From Pseudeuparius sepicola (lineage: Eukaryota; Arthropoda; Insecta; Coleoptera; Anthribidae): DNA of 64,000 nt. Shown here in pieces: positions 48,456-59,168 of this stretch. A program made the position numbers and the translations under genes. Each line of letters opens with the position of its first letter. The stretch's first letter is position 1. The notes below the pieces were generated by a model. The model was not told the DNA's origin. It saw only the letters and a program-made list of their open reading frames with translations, and made no database searches. The stretch covers positions 2,546,225 through 2,610,224 of the forward strand of contig OY987308.1 in assembly GCA_963920635.1 (NCBI GenBank). The letters run 5' to 3'.

Positions 48456-48806
48456 TTTTTATAAAAAAGGATAGCTTTTGGCTCTTCGTTTTTAAATACA
48501 AATTGGTAGAATACCCAGGAATTTTATTTGAATTTATAAAAAAAGAACAACTAAGCCACTCACAAACATATGAATTCTTAAAAATAAATTATTAAAACCA
48601 AACAGTATTCGTTTTTAATTTCAGTTCCTATTCACCTTATCGTTTATCGATTGCTGCAGTAAATCCCGCACCGTACAAACCTATTTACCGACGTATGTAT
48701 CTGGTGCCTGTACCTCAAAATTTGAATAATATCCGCATTGAGTTAATTGTGATTCCGCTATGCGGACTTCCCCCCCCCCAGACACGTGTAGGTAATTTTG
48801 AGATTT

Positions 48807-51800
48807 AAATAATAAATTATGTTTAGTGGCATATCAGGTAAGGATATCAATTGAAAAAAATGCACTCCAGCCGGGACTTGAACCCGGGACTCCTACTGTG
48901 GCCGTAGGCACTTTAACCAACTAAGCTACCGGAGATATGGGTTCCATCGGCTAGGTGTTATTTATTCCAATTGATATATAGTTAGTAGCGGTGAGATGTA
49001 GAAGACTTCGGCGTCTTCTACAGCTACTAGAAGGGGTTAGAGGGTGTAGGGAAACCATTCATTATTGTTGGTTATGTAAACTTCCTATTTGTTCTTCCAC
49101 CCACAATATTCGACATATAGCGACTTAATGCAAGTATCGAACGTGGAAATTCTAACCTACAATGTCAAAGCCAGAATATGAAACACAGAAAGATTTTTAG
49201 TACCTGTAATAATTATAAATAATAAATTATGTTTAGTGGCATATCAGGTAAAGGATATCAATTGAAAAAATGCACTCCAGCCGGGACTTGAACCCGAGAC
49301 TCCTACTGTGGCCGTAGGCACTTTAACCAACTAAGCTACCGGAGATAAGGGTTCCATCGGCTAGGTGTTATTTATTCCAATTGATATATAGTTAGTAGCG
49401 GTGAGATGTAGAAGACTTCGGCGTCTTCTACAGCTACTAGAAGGGGTTAGAGGGTGTAGGGAAACCATTCATTATTGTTGGTTATGTAAACTTCCTATTT
49501 GTTCTTCCACCCACAATATTCGACATATAGCGACTTAATGCAAGTATCGAACGTGGAAATTCTAACCTACAATGTCAAAGCCAGAATATGAAACACAGAA
49601 AGATTTTTAGTACCTGTAATAATTATAAATAATAAATTATGTTTAGTGGCATATCAGGTAAAGGATATCAATTGAAAAAATGCACTCCAGCCGGGACTTG
49701 AACCCGAGACTCCTACTGTGGCCGTAGGCACTTTAACCAACTAAGCTACCGGAGATAAGGGTTCCATCGGCTAGGTGTTATTTATTCCAATTGATATATA
49801 GTTAGTAGCGGTGAGATGTAGAAGACTTCGGCGTCTTCTACAGCTACTAGAAGGGGTTAGAGGGTGTAGGGAAACCATTCATTATTGTTGGTTATGTAAA
49901 CTTCCTATTTGTTCTTCCACCCACAATATTCGACATATAGCGACTTAATGCAAGTATTGAACGTGGAAATTCTAACCTACAATGTCAAAGCCAGAATATG
50001 AAACACAGAAAGATTTTTAGTACCTGTAATAATTATAAATAATAAATTATGTTTAGTGGCATATCAGGTAAAGGATATCAATTGAAAAAATGCACTCCAG
50101 CCGGGACTTGAACCCGAGACTCCTACTGTGGCCGTAGGCACTTTAACCAACTAAGCTACCGGAGATAAGGGTTCCATCGGCTAGGTGTTATTTATTCCAA
50201 TTGATATATAGTTAGTAGCGGTGAGATGTAGAAGACTTCGGCGTCTTCTACAGCTACTAGAAGGGGTTAGAGGGTGTAGGGAAACCATTCATTATTGTTG
50301 GTTATGTAAACTTCCTATTTGTTCTTCCACCCACAATATTCGACATATAGCGACTTAATGCAAGTATCGAACGTGGAAATTCTAACCTACAATGTCAAAG
50401 CCAGAATATGAAACACAGAAAGATTTTTAGTACCTGTAATAATTATAAATAATAAATTATGTTTAGTGGCATATCAGGTAAAGGATATCAATTGAAAAAA
50501 TGCACTCCAGCCGGGACTTGAACCCGAGACTCCTACTGTGGCCGTAGGCACTTTAACCAACTAAGCTACCGGAGATAAGGGTTCCATCGGCTTGGTGTTA
50601 TTTATTCCAATTGATATATAGTTAGTAGCGGTGAGATGTAGAAGACTTCGGCGTCTTCTACAGCTACTAGAAGGGGTTAGAGGGTGTAGGGAAACCATTC
50701 ATTATTGTTGGTTATGTAAACTTCCTATTTGTTCTTCCACCCACAATATTCGACATATAGCGACTTAATGCAAGTATCGAACGTGGAAATTCTAACCTAC
50801 AATGTCAAAGCCAGAATATGAAACACAGAAAGATTTTTAGTACCTGTAATAATTATAAATAATAAATTATGTTTAGTGGCATATCAGGTAAAGGATATCA
50901 ATTGAAAAAATGCACTCCAGCCGGGACTTGAACCCGAGACTCCTACTGTGGCCGTAGGCACTTTAACCAACTAAGCTACCGGAGATAAGGGTTCCATCGG
51001 CTAGGTGTTATTTATTCCAATTGATATATAGTTAGTAGCGGTGAGATGTAGAAGACTTCGGCGTCTTCTACAGCTACTAGAAGGGGTTAGAGGGTGTAGG
51101 GAAACCATTCATTATTGTTGGTTATGTAAACTTCCTATTTGTTCTTCCACCCACAATATTCGACATATAGCGACTTAATGCAAGTATCGAACGTGGAAAT
51201 TCTAACCTACAATGTCAAAGCCAGAATATGAAACACAGAAAGATTTTTAGTACCTGTAATAATTATAAATAATAAATTATGTTTAGTGGCATATCAGGTA
51301 AAGGATATCAATTGAAAAAATGCACTCCAGCCGGGACTTGAACCCGAGACCTCTACTGTGGCCGTAGGCACTTTAACCAACTAAGCTACCGGAGATAAGG
51401 GTTCCATCGGCTAGGTGTTATTTATTCCAATTGATATATAGTTAGTAGCGGTGAGATGTAGAAGACTTCGGCGTCTTCTACAGCTACTAGAAGGGGTTAG
51501 AGGGTGTAGGGAAACCATTCATTATTGTTGGTTATGTAAACTTCCTATTTGTTCTTCCACCCACAATATTCGACATATAGCGACTTAATGCAAGTATCGA
51601 ACGTGGAAATTCTAACCTACAATGTCAAAGCCAGAATATGAAACACAGAAAGATTTTTAGTACCTGTAATAATTATAAATAATAAATTATGTTTAGTGGC
51701 ATATCAGGTAAAGGATATCAATTGAAAAAATGCACTCCAGCCGGGACTTGAACCCGAGACTCCTACTGTGGCCGTAGGCACTTTAACCAACTAAGCTACC

Positions 51801-53533
51801 GGAGATAAGGGTTCCATCGGCTAGGTGTTATTTATTCCAATTGATATATAGTTAGTAGCGGTGAGATGTAGAAGACTTCGGCGTCTTCTACAGCTACTAG
51901 AAGGGGTTAGAGGGTGTAGGGAAACCATTCATTATTGTTGGTTATGTAAACTTCCTATTTGTTCTTCCACCCACAATATTCGACATATAGCGACTTAATG
52001 CAAGTATCGAACGTGGAAATTCTAACCTACAATGTCAAAGCCAGAATATGAAACACAGAAAGATTTTTAGTACCTGTAATAATTATAAATAATAAATTAT
52101 GTTTAGTGGCATATCAGGTAAATGATATCAATTGAAAAAATGCACTCCAGCCGGGACTTGAACCCGAGACTCCTACTGTGGCCTTAGGCACTTTAACCAA
52201 CTAAGCTACCGGAGATAAGGGTTCCATCGGCTAGGTGTTATTTATTCCAATTGATATATAGTTAGTAGCGGTGAGATGTAGAAGACTTCGGCGTCTTCTA
52301 CAGCTACTAGAAGGGGTTAGAGGGTGTAGGGAAACCATTCATTATTGTTGGTTATGTAAACTTCCTATTTGTTCTTCCACCCACAATATTCGACATATAG
52401 CGACTTAATGCAAGTATCGAACCTGGAAATTCTAACCTACAATGTCAAAGCCAGAATATGAAACACAGAAAGATTTTTAGTACCTGTAATAATTATAAAT
52501 AATAAATTATGTTTAGTGGCATATCAGGTAAAGGATATCAATTGAAAAAATGCACTCCAGCCGGGACTTGAACCCGAGACTCCTACTGTGGCCGTAGGCA
52601 CTTTAACCAACTAAGCTACCGGAGATAAGGGTTCCATCGGCTAGGTGTTATTTATTCCAATTGATATATAGTTAGTAGCGGTGAGATGTAGAAGACTTCG
52701 GCGTCTTCTACAGCTACTAGAAGGGGTTAGAGGGTGTAGGGAAACCATTCATTATTGTTGGTTATGTAAACTTCCTATTTGTTCTTCCACCCACAATATT
52801 CGACATATAGCGACTTAATGCAAGTATCGAACGTGGAAATTCTAACCTACAATGTCAAAGCCAGAATATGAAACACAGAAAGATTTTTAGTACCTGTAAT
52901 AATTATAAATAATAAATTATGTTTAGTGGCATATCAGGTAAATGATATCAATTGAAAAAATGCACTCCAGCCGGGACTTGAACCCGAGACTCCTACTGTG
53001 GCCGTAGGCACTTTAACCAACTAAGCTACCGGAGATAAGGGTTCCATCGGCTAGGTGTTATTTATTCCAATTGATATATAGTTAGTAGCGGTGAGATGTA
53101 GAAGACTTCGGCGTCTTCTACAGCTACTAGAAGGGGTTAGAGGGTGTAGGGAAACCATTCATTATTGTTGGTTATGTAAACTTCCTATTTGTTCTTCCAC
53201 CCACAATATTCGACATATAGCGACTTAATGCAAGTATCGAACGTGGAAATTCTAACCTACAATGTCAAAGCCAGAATATGAAACACAGAAAGATTTTTAG
53301 TACCTGTAATAATTATAAATAATAAATTATGTTTAGTGGCATATCAGGTAAAGGATATCAATTGAAAAAATGCACTCCAGCCGGGACTTGAACCCGAGAC
53401 TCCTACTGTGGCCGTAGGCACTTTAACCAACTAAGCTACCGGAGATAAGGGTTCCATCGGCTAGGTGTTATTTATTCCAATTGATATACAGTTAATTTAT
53501 TTATAATTATTACAGGTACTAAAAATCTTTCCA
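48807..53533 (-). repeat. Tandem satellite, exact 410-bp period, tRNA-like
   Basis: The segment TGCACTCCAG recurs at 48861, 49271, 49681, 50091, 50501, 50911, 51321, 51731, 52141, 52551, 52961 and 53371, always 410 bp apart: twelve tRNA-like blocks, eleven full periods. Inner units differ at only a few positions; the first unit is the most divergent. The array ends with an inverted copy of the unit's own AGTACCTGTAATAATTAT tract (53495-53530), suggesting that the ancestral single unit had terminal inverted repeats. TTTTGAGATTT stands on both sides (48796-48806, 53534-53544), a possible 11-bp target duplication. Confidence 0.95.
49273..49345 (-). ncRNA. tRNA-like block of the satellite (representative of 12)
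   Basis: 73 nt on the minus strand. A box TAGCTTAGTTGG and B box GGTTCAAGTCC match the Pol III consensus. D stem GCTT/AAGT, anticodon stem CCTAC/GTAGG, T stem TCGGG/CCCGG and an acceptor stem with one terminal mismatch all form. The anticodon loop is GGCCACA: position 33 is G in place of the invariant U (CCA would be the triplet), so normal decoding is unlikely. Other copies start at 48863, 49683, 50093, 50503, 50913, 51323, 51733, 52143, 52553, 52963, 53373. The copies at 51323 and 52143 carry anticodon-stem changes. Confidence 0.75.
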
Positions 53534-53571
53534 TTTTGAGATTTTGCCGAATACCACCCGCACTACATGCA

Positions 53572-54012
53572 GACCAATGACGTCAGAACCTATAGACAGG
53601 TTGGTTTTGATAAACGCTTGACGCCCAGAACTAATCACAATCTAAGCGCTCCATTAAATTATTCCGAAAATGTCGCGAGATTGTCAGGAATTGCCCCTTT
53701 TTGTCGAGCCGTAGCGAACTTATTTCGACTCTGGGCTCGGAGGCTGGCGTCGTTAGACCATCCCCCGAGTCTTCAGGTGAGGTTCCGACGCTTCCGGCGC
53801 CCCCAAACAAGAAAAAACATGCGATATCTAAGTGTGATTCTGGAGGAACTATATCCGGGAATCACCGGGTGTATAGTTGGTTGATGGTTGACTTTCTGTC
53901 TTTGTTTGTAGCATGTTTTTAGAGTAGTATGGATATACCTATTTAATCTTGGAGTCAAAATAAAGGGCATTTTAACAATGGGGCACCATGTCTATAGGTT
54001 TTGACGTCATTG
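53572..54012. mobile_element. Possible MITE with ACCAATGACGTCA ends
   Basis: ACCAATGACGTCAGAACCTA at 53572 is inverted at 53990-54012 with one change. The interior is GC-richer than its surroundings and has CAGGTGAGG at 53774, a good splice donor, so a captured exon is possible. Overlapping frames 53567-53884 and 53701-53922 show no domain. Confidence 0.5.
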
Positions 54013-54316
54013 GTACACTTAGCTTCTCGTAACCTCTTTAAAAACGTCTTTTTTTTTCGGTGCAAAAACGCATTGATTCTGAAGACCTACACGAGAATAG
54101 ATCCATCAAATTTTAATTGGGTTTTTCGCCACCAAACTGGTTAAAAGACCACTTTTTCAAGTTGCCTGGAAAATTAATAAATTCTTACCAGTAAATGAGC
54201 TAAACTTTGAACTTGTAACTCAAAAAATATCTTCCACAAATTTGTTTTCTGAGCTTTTGGAGAATAAATCTTCCTCCTTTCTCAAAGATCATGCCACGTC
54301 GAAGTGAAATGACAGG

Positions 54317-54623
54317 CACGATACACGGATAACGGTATGCCACCTAGGAGAAAGAAAATTAAACTCTTCTGCGTATCTACGTCATTTCGATAAAAGTGCC
54401 GTCAACTTATAAAAAATAGCCCTGAAATTAGTCTCACTGACATACGTCAGTTATCAATTTCGCGTCAAGTTAAATCAAAAGATGGAGTGAGACACTTTGT
54501 TGTATATGTGGTTGCCTACCTCACTATAAAACGAGTCAAATTTCGGTTTAAAAATAAGCCATGATTTTGTCGAATAAGCGTTACTGTTGACGCGCGCGGA
54601 CATACCGTTTTCTGTGTATCGTG
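54317..54623. mobile_element. MITE with CACGATACAC ends
   Basis: 307 bp, inverted ends CACGATACACGGATAACGG / CACGATACACAGAAAACGG; flanked by Penelope sequence that is continuous elsewhere (44890-44910), except that about 8 bp of target are missing. No coding sequence. Confidence 0.8.
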
Positions 54624-55049
54624 ATTTCAGGTTAAAATGTCATGACCAGGGACTCTTTAAAATAAGGGGACCCAGCATGTCACAGTCTATCACATAGGAA
54701 AAGTGAAGCCTTGAGGGGAAGTTTGTTTTCTGTATACTCCAAGGAGACCACATAAGTGGGCTGGTACAAGGTTATGTTATATGTCAGTGTGTCCAACTGC
54801 CATCAGGTTTTATGTGATAATATAGTGCCATAGATTCCAAAGGAGGCAAAATATTTCCCATTATAGTTCACAATTTTTAGGTTTTCTAACTTCCAGATAG
54901 TCAATTAAAGGTAATACGGCCGCCTGTAGTAGTCCCAATAATTGCAACCAGATTTTTCTTGTCTCACCTTTAGTAATCCTACAATTCCCATTACGTGGGC
55001 ATTACGTATAAGTAGGTAGTTCGAAACAAATCGTCTTTTTTTAAACAGT

Positions 55050-55675
55050 TTTTTCTTGAAATCAGCATTAAAATGTCCCAAAATCGTCATTAAAAGCACA
55101 GAAATCGTACAATAATGGGCTACATTATTGTACGATTTTTTCAATAAGTGGGCCTTGGCGAGATGTAAACATCAAACGTCAGACGCGGAGAAATCGCCCG
55201 TCAAAAGTGACCAAATATTCAAAACCCGGCCACAAATGGCCCATTTAACTTTTCGTACACATTGCGAAATTGTTTCCTATAGAAGCGCAATCCTTCAGTA
55301 TACATATTTTAGTAAATTTGAATATCAATAGATTTGTTGTGTAGGCTGCACAAGAAGCAGCAGTTCGGTTTTTCTGTCAGAAGGTGCCGTGTCTCATAAT
55401 ACTTGACATAGGAAGAGCGATCGTCAAAGTCAAGCAACGCCGCGCGTAGTCGGTTCATGGACGGGTGATCCCTTATTATTATTTTCTTGCCTAATAAAAC
55501 ATTTTTTTTTCCGATTTCAAAAAAAATATAATATGTACCTCGGCACTGAAGTTCTTTTTATGACTCATGTGGTTTATTTGCCTCGGTCAGAGGCCTCAGC
55601 AACTAAACTCCACATGAGTCATAAAAAATTGAACTTCAGTGCCTTGGTACATAAATAACTATTATCTACAACTGT
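55050..55675 (+). mobile_element. 5S-like repeat unit, copy 2
   Basis: Inverse of about 26620-27224 at high identity. Order on the plus strand: T-run, 16-bp-arm palindrome (55102-55138), about 200 bp of unique sequence, 5S-like block, T-run, foldback with TGACTCAT in both arms (55541-55650). The copy ends at 55675 where copy 1 continues. Confidence 0.65.
55370..55510 (+). ncRNA. 5S-rRNA-like block, copy 2
   Basis: AAGTCAAGCAACGCCGCGC (55427-55445) and GTAGTCGGTTCATGGACGG, then GGGTGATCC, align with the internal control region of 5S rRNA, which TFIIIA and Pol III use. Nine T at 55502-55510 could terminate a transcript of about 140 nt. The start is uncertain because the 5' third is weakly similar. 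Confidence 0.5.
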
Positions 55676-56744
55676 AAGTTTATTTTACGTTTGTGAGGTA
55701 CCTACCTTGGGAGAGAAATAAAATAACAAAAAATTTATAATGAGCACCGAGAAAAACTACATGATTAGAACTAAGTACAAGACCTAATCTTATTAGTCCA
55801 TCCCGAAATCTGTGAAAGTTCTTTGGGTAGATACATTCAACAAGGGAAGAAAGTTCAATTATACATATTACAGGATTGAGGAACTTGGTAACAAGGTGCA
55901 ATAGCGACAAATTCTTCAATAAGCAAAATCGGCACTGACTTACCATACTTATTACTGAAATTCGTGGAAATAATTGCTGGAAATCAATTTCAACTATAAA
56001 ATAAATTTGTTTCATTTGACAGTTGTCATATTCTGCACTTGTAGACACAACATTGCCAAGTCTAATTTTTAGAAATCATGGAAACCATTATTAATTTTTA
56101 CTAACAATCAAAGTATCTGTTATATTCATAGATTCTCCAATAAAATGGCATACTTTACTAACAATCAAAGTATCTGTTATATTCATAGATTCTCCAATAA
56201 AATGGCATACTTGGCATCATTGAGCCCAATAGAATGAGGAAAGAAACGGCCTCACTTTGGAAAGTATAATGCTGGGTCCCCCTTACTTTAAAGGGTCCCT
56301 GGTCATGACAAATATATGTCTCCCCAACATAGAACTTTCCACATTCGCAAGGAATTTTATAAATGCATTTTTTTGAGCTTTATACCTCATTAAATGGTTT
56401 CGTTTTAACTAGCATCGATTTGCATTTGCAAATTGCATTTTTGGTTTTAAATACTGTTGTGACATTAAAGCGATTGCCTATGCGTTTTAGCTTATCTGAT
56501 AGTCCAGGAATATAAGGAATACCTAATTAAATTTGTTGGTCGGCCCACCAGATTTATTTCGGTAATTCTATTAGCATTGTTATTTTGTTGGCAATCCTGG
56601 AAAACTTGCTCAACAAATTCAATAGGATAACTATTCTTCTCACTAATATGATGATTGGAGTTAAAATGGAGATATCTAATAGTTTCTATACTATCTGATT
56701 TCAGTTTAGAAACATCTAAGAAAGGTAATTAATTGATTATTATT

Positions 56745-57260
56745 TTAAATTTCAAAAGTAAACTTAATAGAAGGTTCTTGCGAGTTTAACAAATTTAATA
56801 ATGAATTTAAATCATCTACTTCATATTCCCATATAACAAATATGCCATCTACATATCTCCACCAAACATTAGGTTGGTGAACATTTCTAGTCAACTCATT
56901 TTGTTTAAAATCTTCCATAAATAAATTGCTTATGAATGAATGGTGATAAAGGAAACCATGGGGCCATTCCAAATTCCTGCTGGTAAAATTAATTTCCTAG
57001 TTGAAAATAAGTGGTTTTAACACATAGTGTCGTTAGTTCTAATATTACATCTATATTCAAATTTGACCTTTCTACTAAAGTCTGATCATTTTCTAACTTT
57101 TTGCGTAAAATATTTAATGATTCGTCAACAATGACAAGTTCAATAAATCCTCCATATCATTTATTAGCAAAATATTTATTTAAAATTGTTAATCCGTTAG
57201 TAGGAAACTCAAATTCATTTATCAGAAACAGTAATCATTTTTTAGAAAAAAATAGGGAAC
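56745..57260 (-). pseudogene. Penelope reverse transcriptase fragment (minus copy)
   Basis: Contains FISNLFMEDFKQNELTRNV and WWRYVDGIFVIWE. Penelope RTs have YVDD at the catalytic site; here the second Asp is Gly, and the region before it is frameshifted. Inactive. Confidence 0.8.
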
Positions 57261-57299
57261 AGCAATAATTTCCGGATCATTATATATTAAGTAGCTGGC

Positions 57300-57677
57300 T
57301 TTGATGTGGTTAGTCTTTTTACAAATGTCCCTGTTGACAAATCATTGAATATTTTACGCAGAAAGTTAGAAAGTGATCAGATTTTAGTAGAAAGGACAAA
57401 TTTGAATTTACATGCAATATTAGAACTAAAAACACTCTGTGTTAAAACCACTTATTTTCAACTAGGAAATAAATTTTACCCGCAGGAATTTGGAATGGCT
57501 ATGGTGACTCCTTTATCACCATTCATAAGCAATTTATTTATGGAAGATTTTGAACAAAATGAGTTGACTAGATATGTTCACCAACCTAATGTTTGGTGGA
57601 GATATGTAGATGTAGATGGCATATTTGTTATATGGGAATATGAAGTAGAGGATTTAAATTCATTTTTAATTCTTTAA
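57300..57677 (+). pseudogene. Penelope reverse transcriptase fragment (plus copy)
   Basis: Open for about 125 codons: SLFTNVPVDKSLNILRRKL, TTYFQLGNKFYPQEFGMAMV, SPFISNLFMEDFEQNELTR and RYVDVDGIFVIWE. These are RT blocks ending at the catalytic site, where a duplicated GTAGAT gives YVDVDG in place of YVDD. The fingers and thumb ends are truncated. An RT of this family normally continues several hundred residues to the endonuclease. Confidence 0.85.
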
Positions 57678-58383
57678 ACTTGCAAGAACCTTCTAAATTG
57701 AAATTGAAAATAATAATCAATTACCTTTCTTATATGTTTCTATACTGAAATCAGATAGAAGCTACATATAATATAGTGTCTATAGAAAACCAACACATGC
57801 TACTAGATATACCTCCATTTTAACTCCAATAATCATATTAGTGTTAAAAAAGGAGTAATTGAAAGTTTGTATGACACTTAAGATCGATGCTAGTTAAAAC
57901 GAAGCCATTTAATGAGGTAGGTATCTTCAAAGTTCAAAAAATTGCATTTATAAAATTCCTTGTGAATGTGGATAGTCTATGTTGGGGAGACTTGTAGGCC
58001 ATTTAACGTTCGGTTAAAAGAACATAAAAATTATATCAGGCAAAATCAAATTTCGAAGTCGAAAATATGTGAACACTCTTTTAATAACAATTAACAATCA
58101 TAGAATTTTGTGGGATAGGTCCAAACGAATTCTCAAAGAAGAAGTAGGAAATAGACGAAACATTATAGAATCAGCATTCTAGGAAATACAGACAACTGTG
58201 TTGCTGAATGTTCAGTGGAATTCAGTAAAATATTATTACCACTTATTCAAAGAGAAGTTAGAATAAATAATTAGATAGAACACATGGTATAATATCAGAC
58301 AGGTGGCTAGGCTATCGTTTCTGTTGTCATGACATTTTAACCTGAAATGTATTAATCTGTCATTTCACTTTGACGTGACATGA

Positions 58384-58432
58384 TCTTTGAGAAAGGAGGA
58401 AGATATATTCTCCGAAAGCTCAGGAAACAAAT
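58384..58432 (+). ncRNA. Decayed hammerhead-like segment in Penelope 3' region
   Basis: Same layout as motif 1 (helix II GGAG/CTCC, GAAA, AGCT, then TCT/AGG-type helix I) but the core reads TTGAGAA, losing two invariant bases. The same sequence recurs in other copies at about 30790 (+), 44860 (-) and 54275 (-). Confidence 0.35.
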
Positions 58433-58623
58433 TTGTTGAAGATATTTTTTGAGTTGAAAGTTTAGTTCATTTACTGTTAGGAATTTATTAATTTTTTGTG
58501 TTTGTTTGGTTTCGAAAAACCCAATTAAAATTCAATGGATCTGTTTGCGCCACAAATAAATTTTAGAAAATACACGACAATTGGTTCCAATCTCGACTTG
58601 TTGGTCAAGCCTATTTCGTTGTC

Positions 58624-59168
58624 TTTCACAAGCTCGATACATCCTCGGAAAGCACGGGACGACCCTTCCCTTTGTTTAGACGATTGTTGGGAATTTTCTA
58701 CATTTACAATAAAATATCGCCCCCACCTTCGCATCAGAAGGGAATTAGGCGCCCCCGAAATGCCCAAAACAACGCCTCCATTTCCCCTTTTCCCTCCGCG
58801 GGAAGATTAAATGTAAATTCTTCGTTTCCGTGGGGGAACGGTCCGCTCCGGGGCCTCCCACTTTTATTAAACCTGGCGTCTTATTGAAAACACCGGAATT
58901 GGAACGGAGGAACGAGAAGCGGGTCCGGGGGCGTTTGGTTAGGTTAGAACGGGGGGCGTGACTAATGATCGTGACTGGGGCCGAATACTAAAGCAAAGGG
59001 TGATCATTTTCTTTTATTGCCGAGTTTTACTATGGCGAATTTTAGTGTCGGGCCTTCAAATTGGTAGCTTGCGAGATATCGACACGGGAAACTTGAAGTT
59101 CTGTAATTTCTGGGATCAGATAATCCATTTTTGTAATTTTTTCCAACTCAACGAAGATTGGCATTGGG
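58624..59168 (+). repeat. Direct duplication, copy 1 (GC-rich)
   Basis: Nearly identical to 59598-60165 (offset 974 bp). Includes GC-rich, CpG-containing sequence unlike its surroundings (58740-58960). No convincing coding frame: the shared 70-90-codon frames differ in phase between copies. Confidence 0.85.

Larger units (their letters stand above)
48090..48545. mobile_element. Head-to-head Penelope terminal regions
   Basis: Nearly perfect inverted repeat, arms about 48096-48285 and 48345-48534. Each arm carries a hammerhead-like motif. The centre holds two copies of ACGGTTCTTTAAATATATT and TA-rich sequence. No coding part remains; assignment to Penelope rests on the ribozyme-like motif and on the inverted layout seen elsewhere here. 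Confidence 0.6.
54647..56301. mobile_element. hAT-type non-autonomous element, 1655 bp
   Basis: Inverted ends CAGGGACTCTTTAAA (right copy CAGGGACCCTTTAAA) and a perfect 8-bp target duplication GTCATGAC (54639-54646, 56302-56309). It interrupts Penelope sequence. A 57-bp direct duplication (56099-56155 / 56156-56212) and the 5S-like unit (55050-55675) lie inside. The 122-codon minus frame 55680-56048 has no domain I recognise. Confidence 0.88.
54105..57270 (-). mobile_element. Penelope-like element hosting two insertions
   Basis: Minus strand: RT (about 57200-56745), linker, GIY-YIG core CIYKIPCECGKFYVG (about 56390-56340), then the 3' region, which resumes at 54630 and ends at 54105. A MITE (54317-54623) and a hAT (54647-56301) interrupt it. 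It meets an oppositely oriented copy at about 57270-57295. Confidence 0.8.
57295..58572 (+). mobile_element. Penelope-like element, plus-strand copy
   Basis: From VSLFTNVPVDKSL (57309) through RT, GIY-YIG tail (YIRQNQISKSKIC, about 58040) and the 3' region ending AATGGATCTGTTTGCGCC near 58550. 5'-truncated in the RT. Head to head with the minus copy at 54105-57270. Confidence 0.8.

Noticed and set aside
48861..49270. Hammerhead ribozyme inside the 410-bp unit
   Set aside because: Neither strand of the unit contains CTGANGA followed by GAAA in suitable order.
49411..49450. Helitron 3' end (hairpin followed by CTAG)
   Set aside because: CTAG follows the stem, but there is no matching TC 5' end, no replication or helicase sequence, and flanking direct repeats argue against Helitron insertion.
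48807..53533. CRISPR-like array
   Set aside because: The repeated unit is the whole 410 bp with no variable spacers, and the context is an insect genome.
48807..53533. Array of functional tRNA genes
   Set aside because: Position 33 is G and the acceptor stem ends in a mismatch, so ordinary decoding tRNAs are unlikely; kept as tRNA-like.
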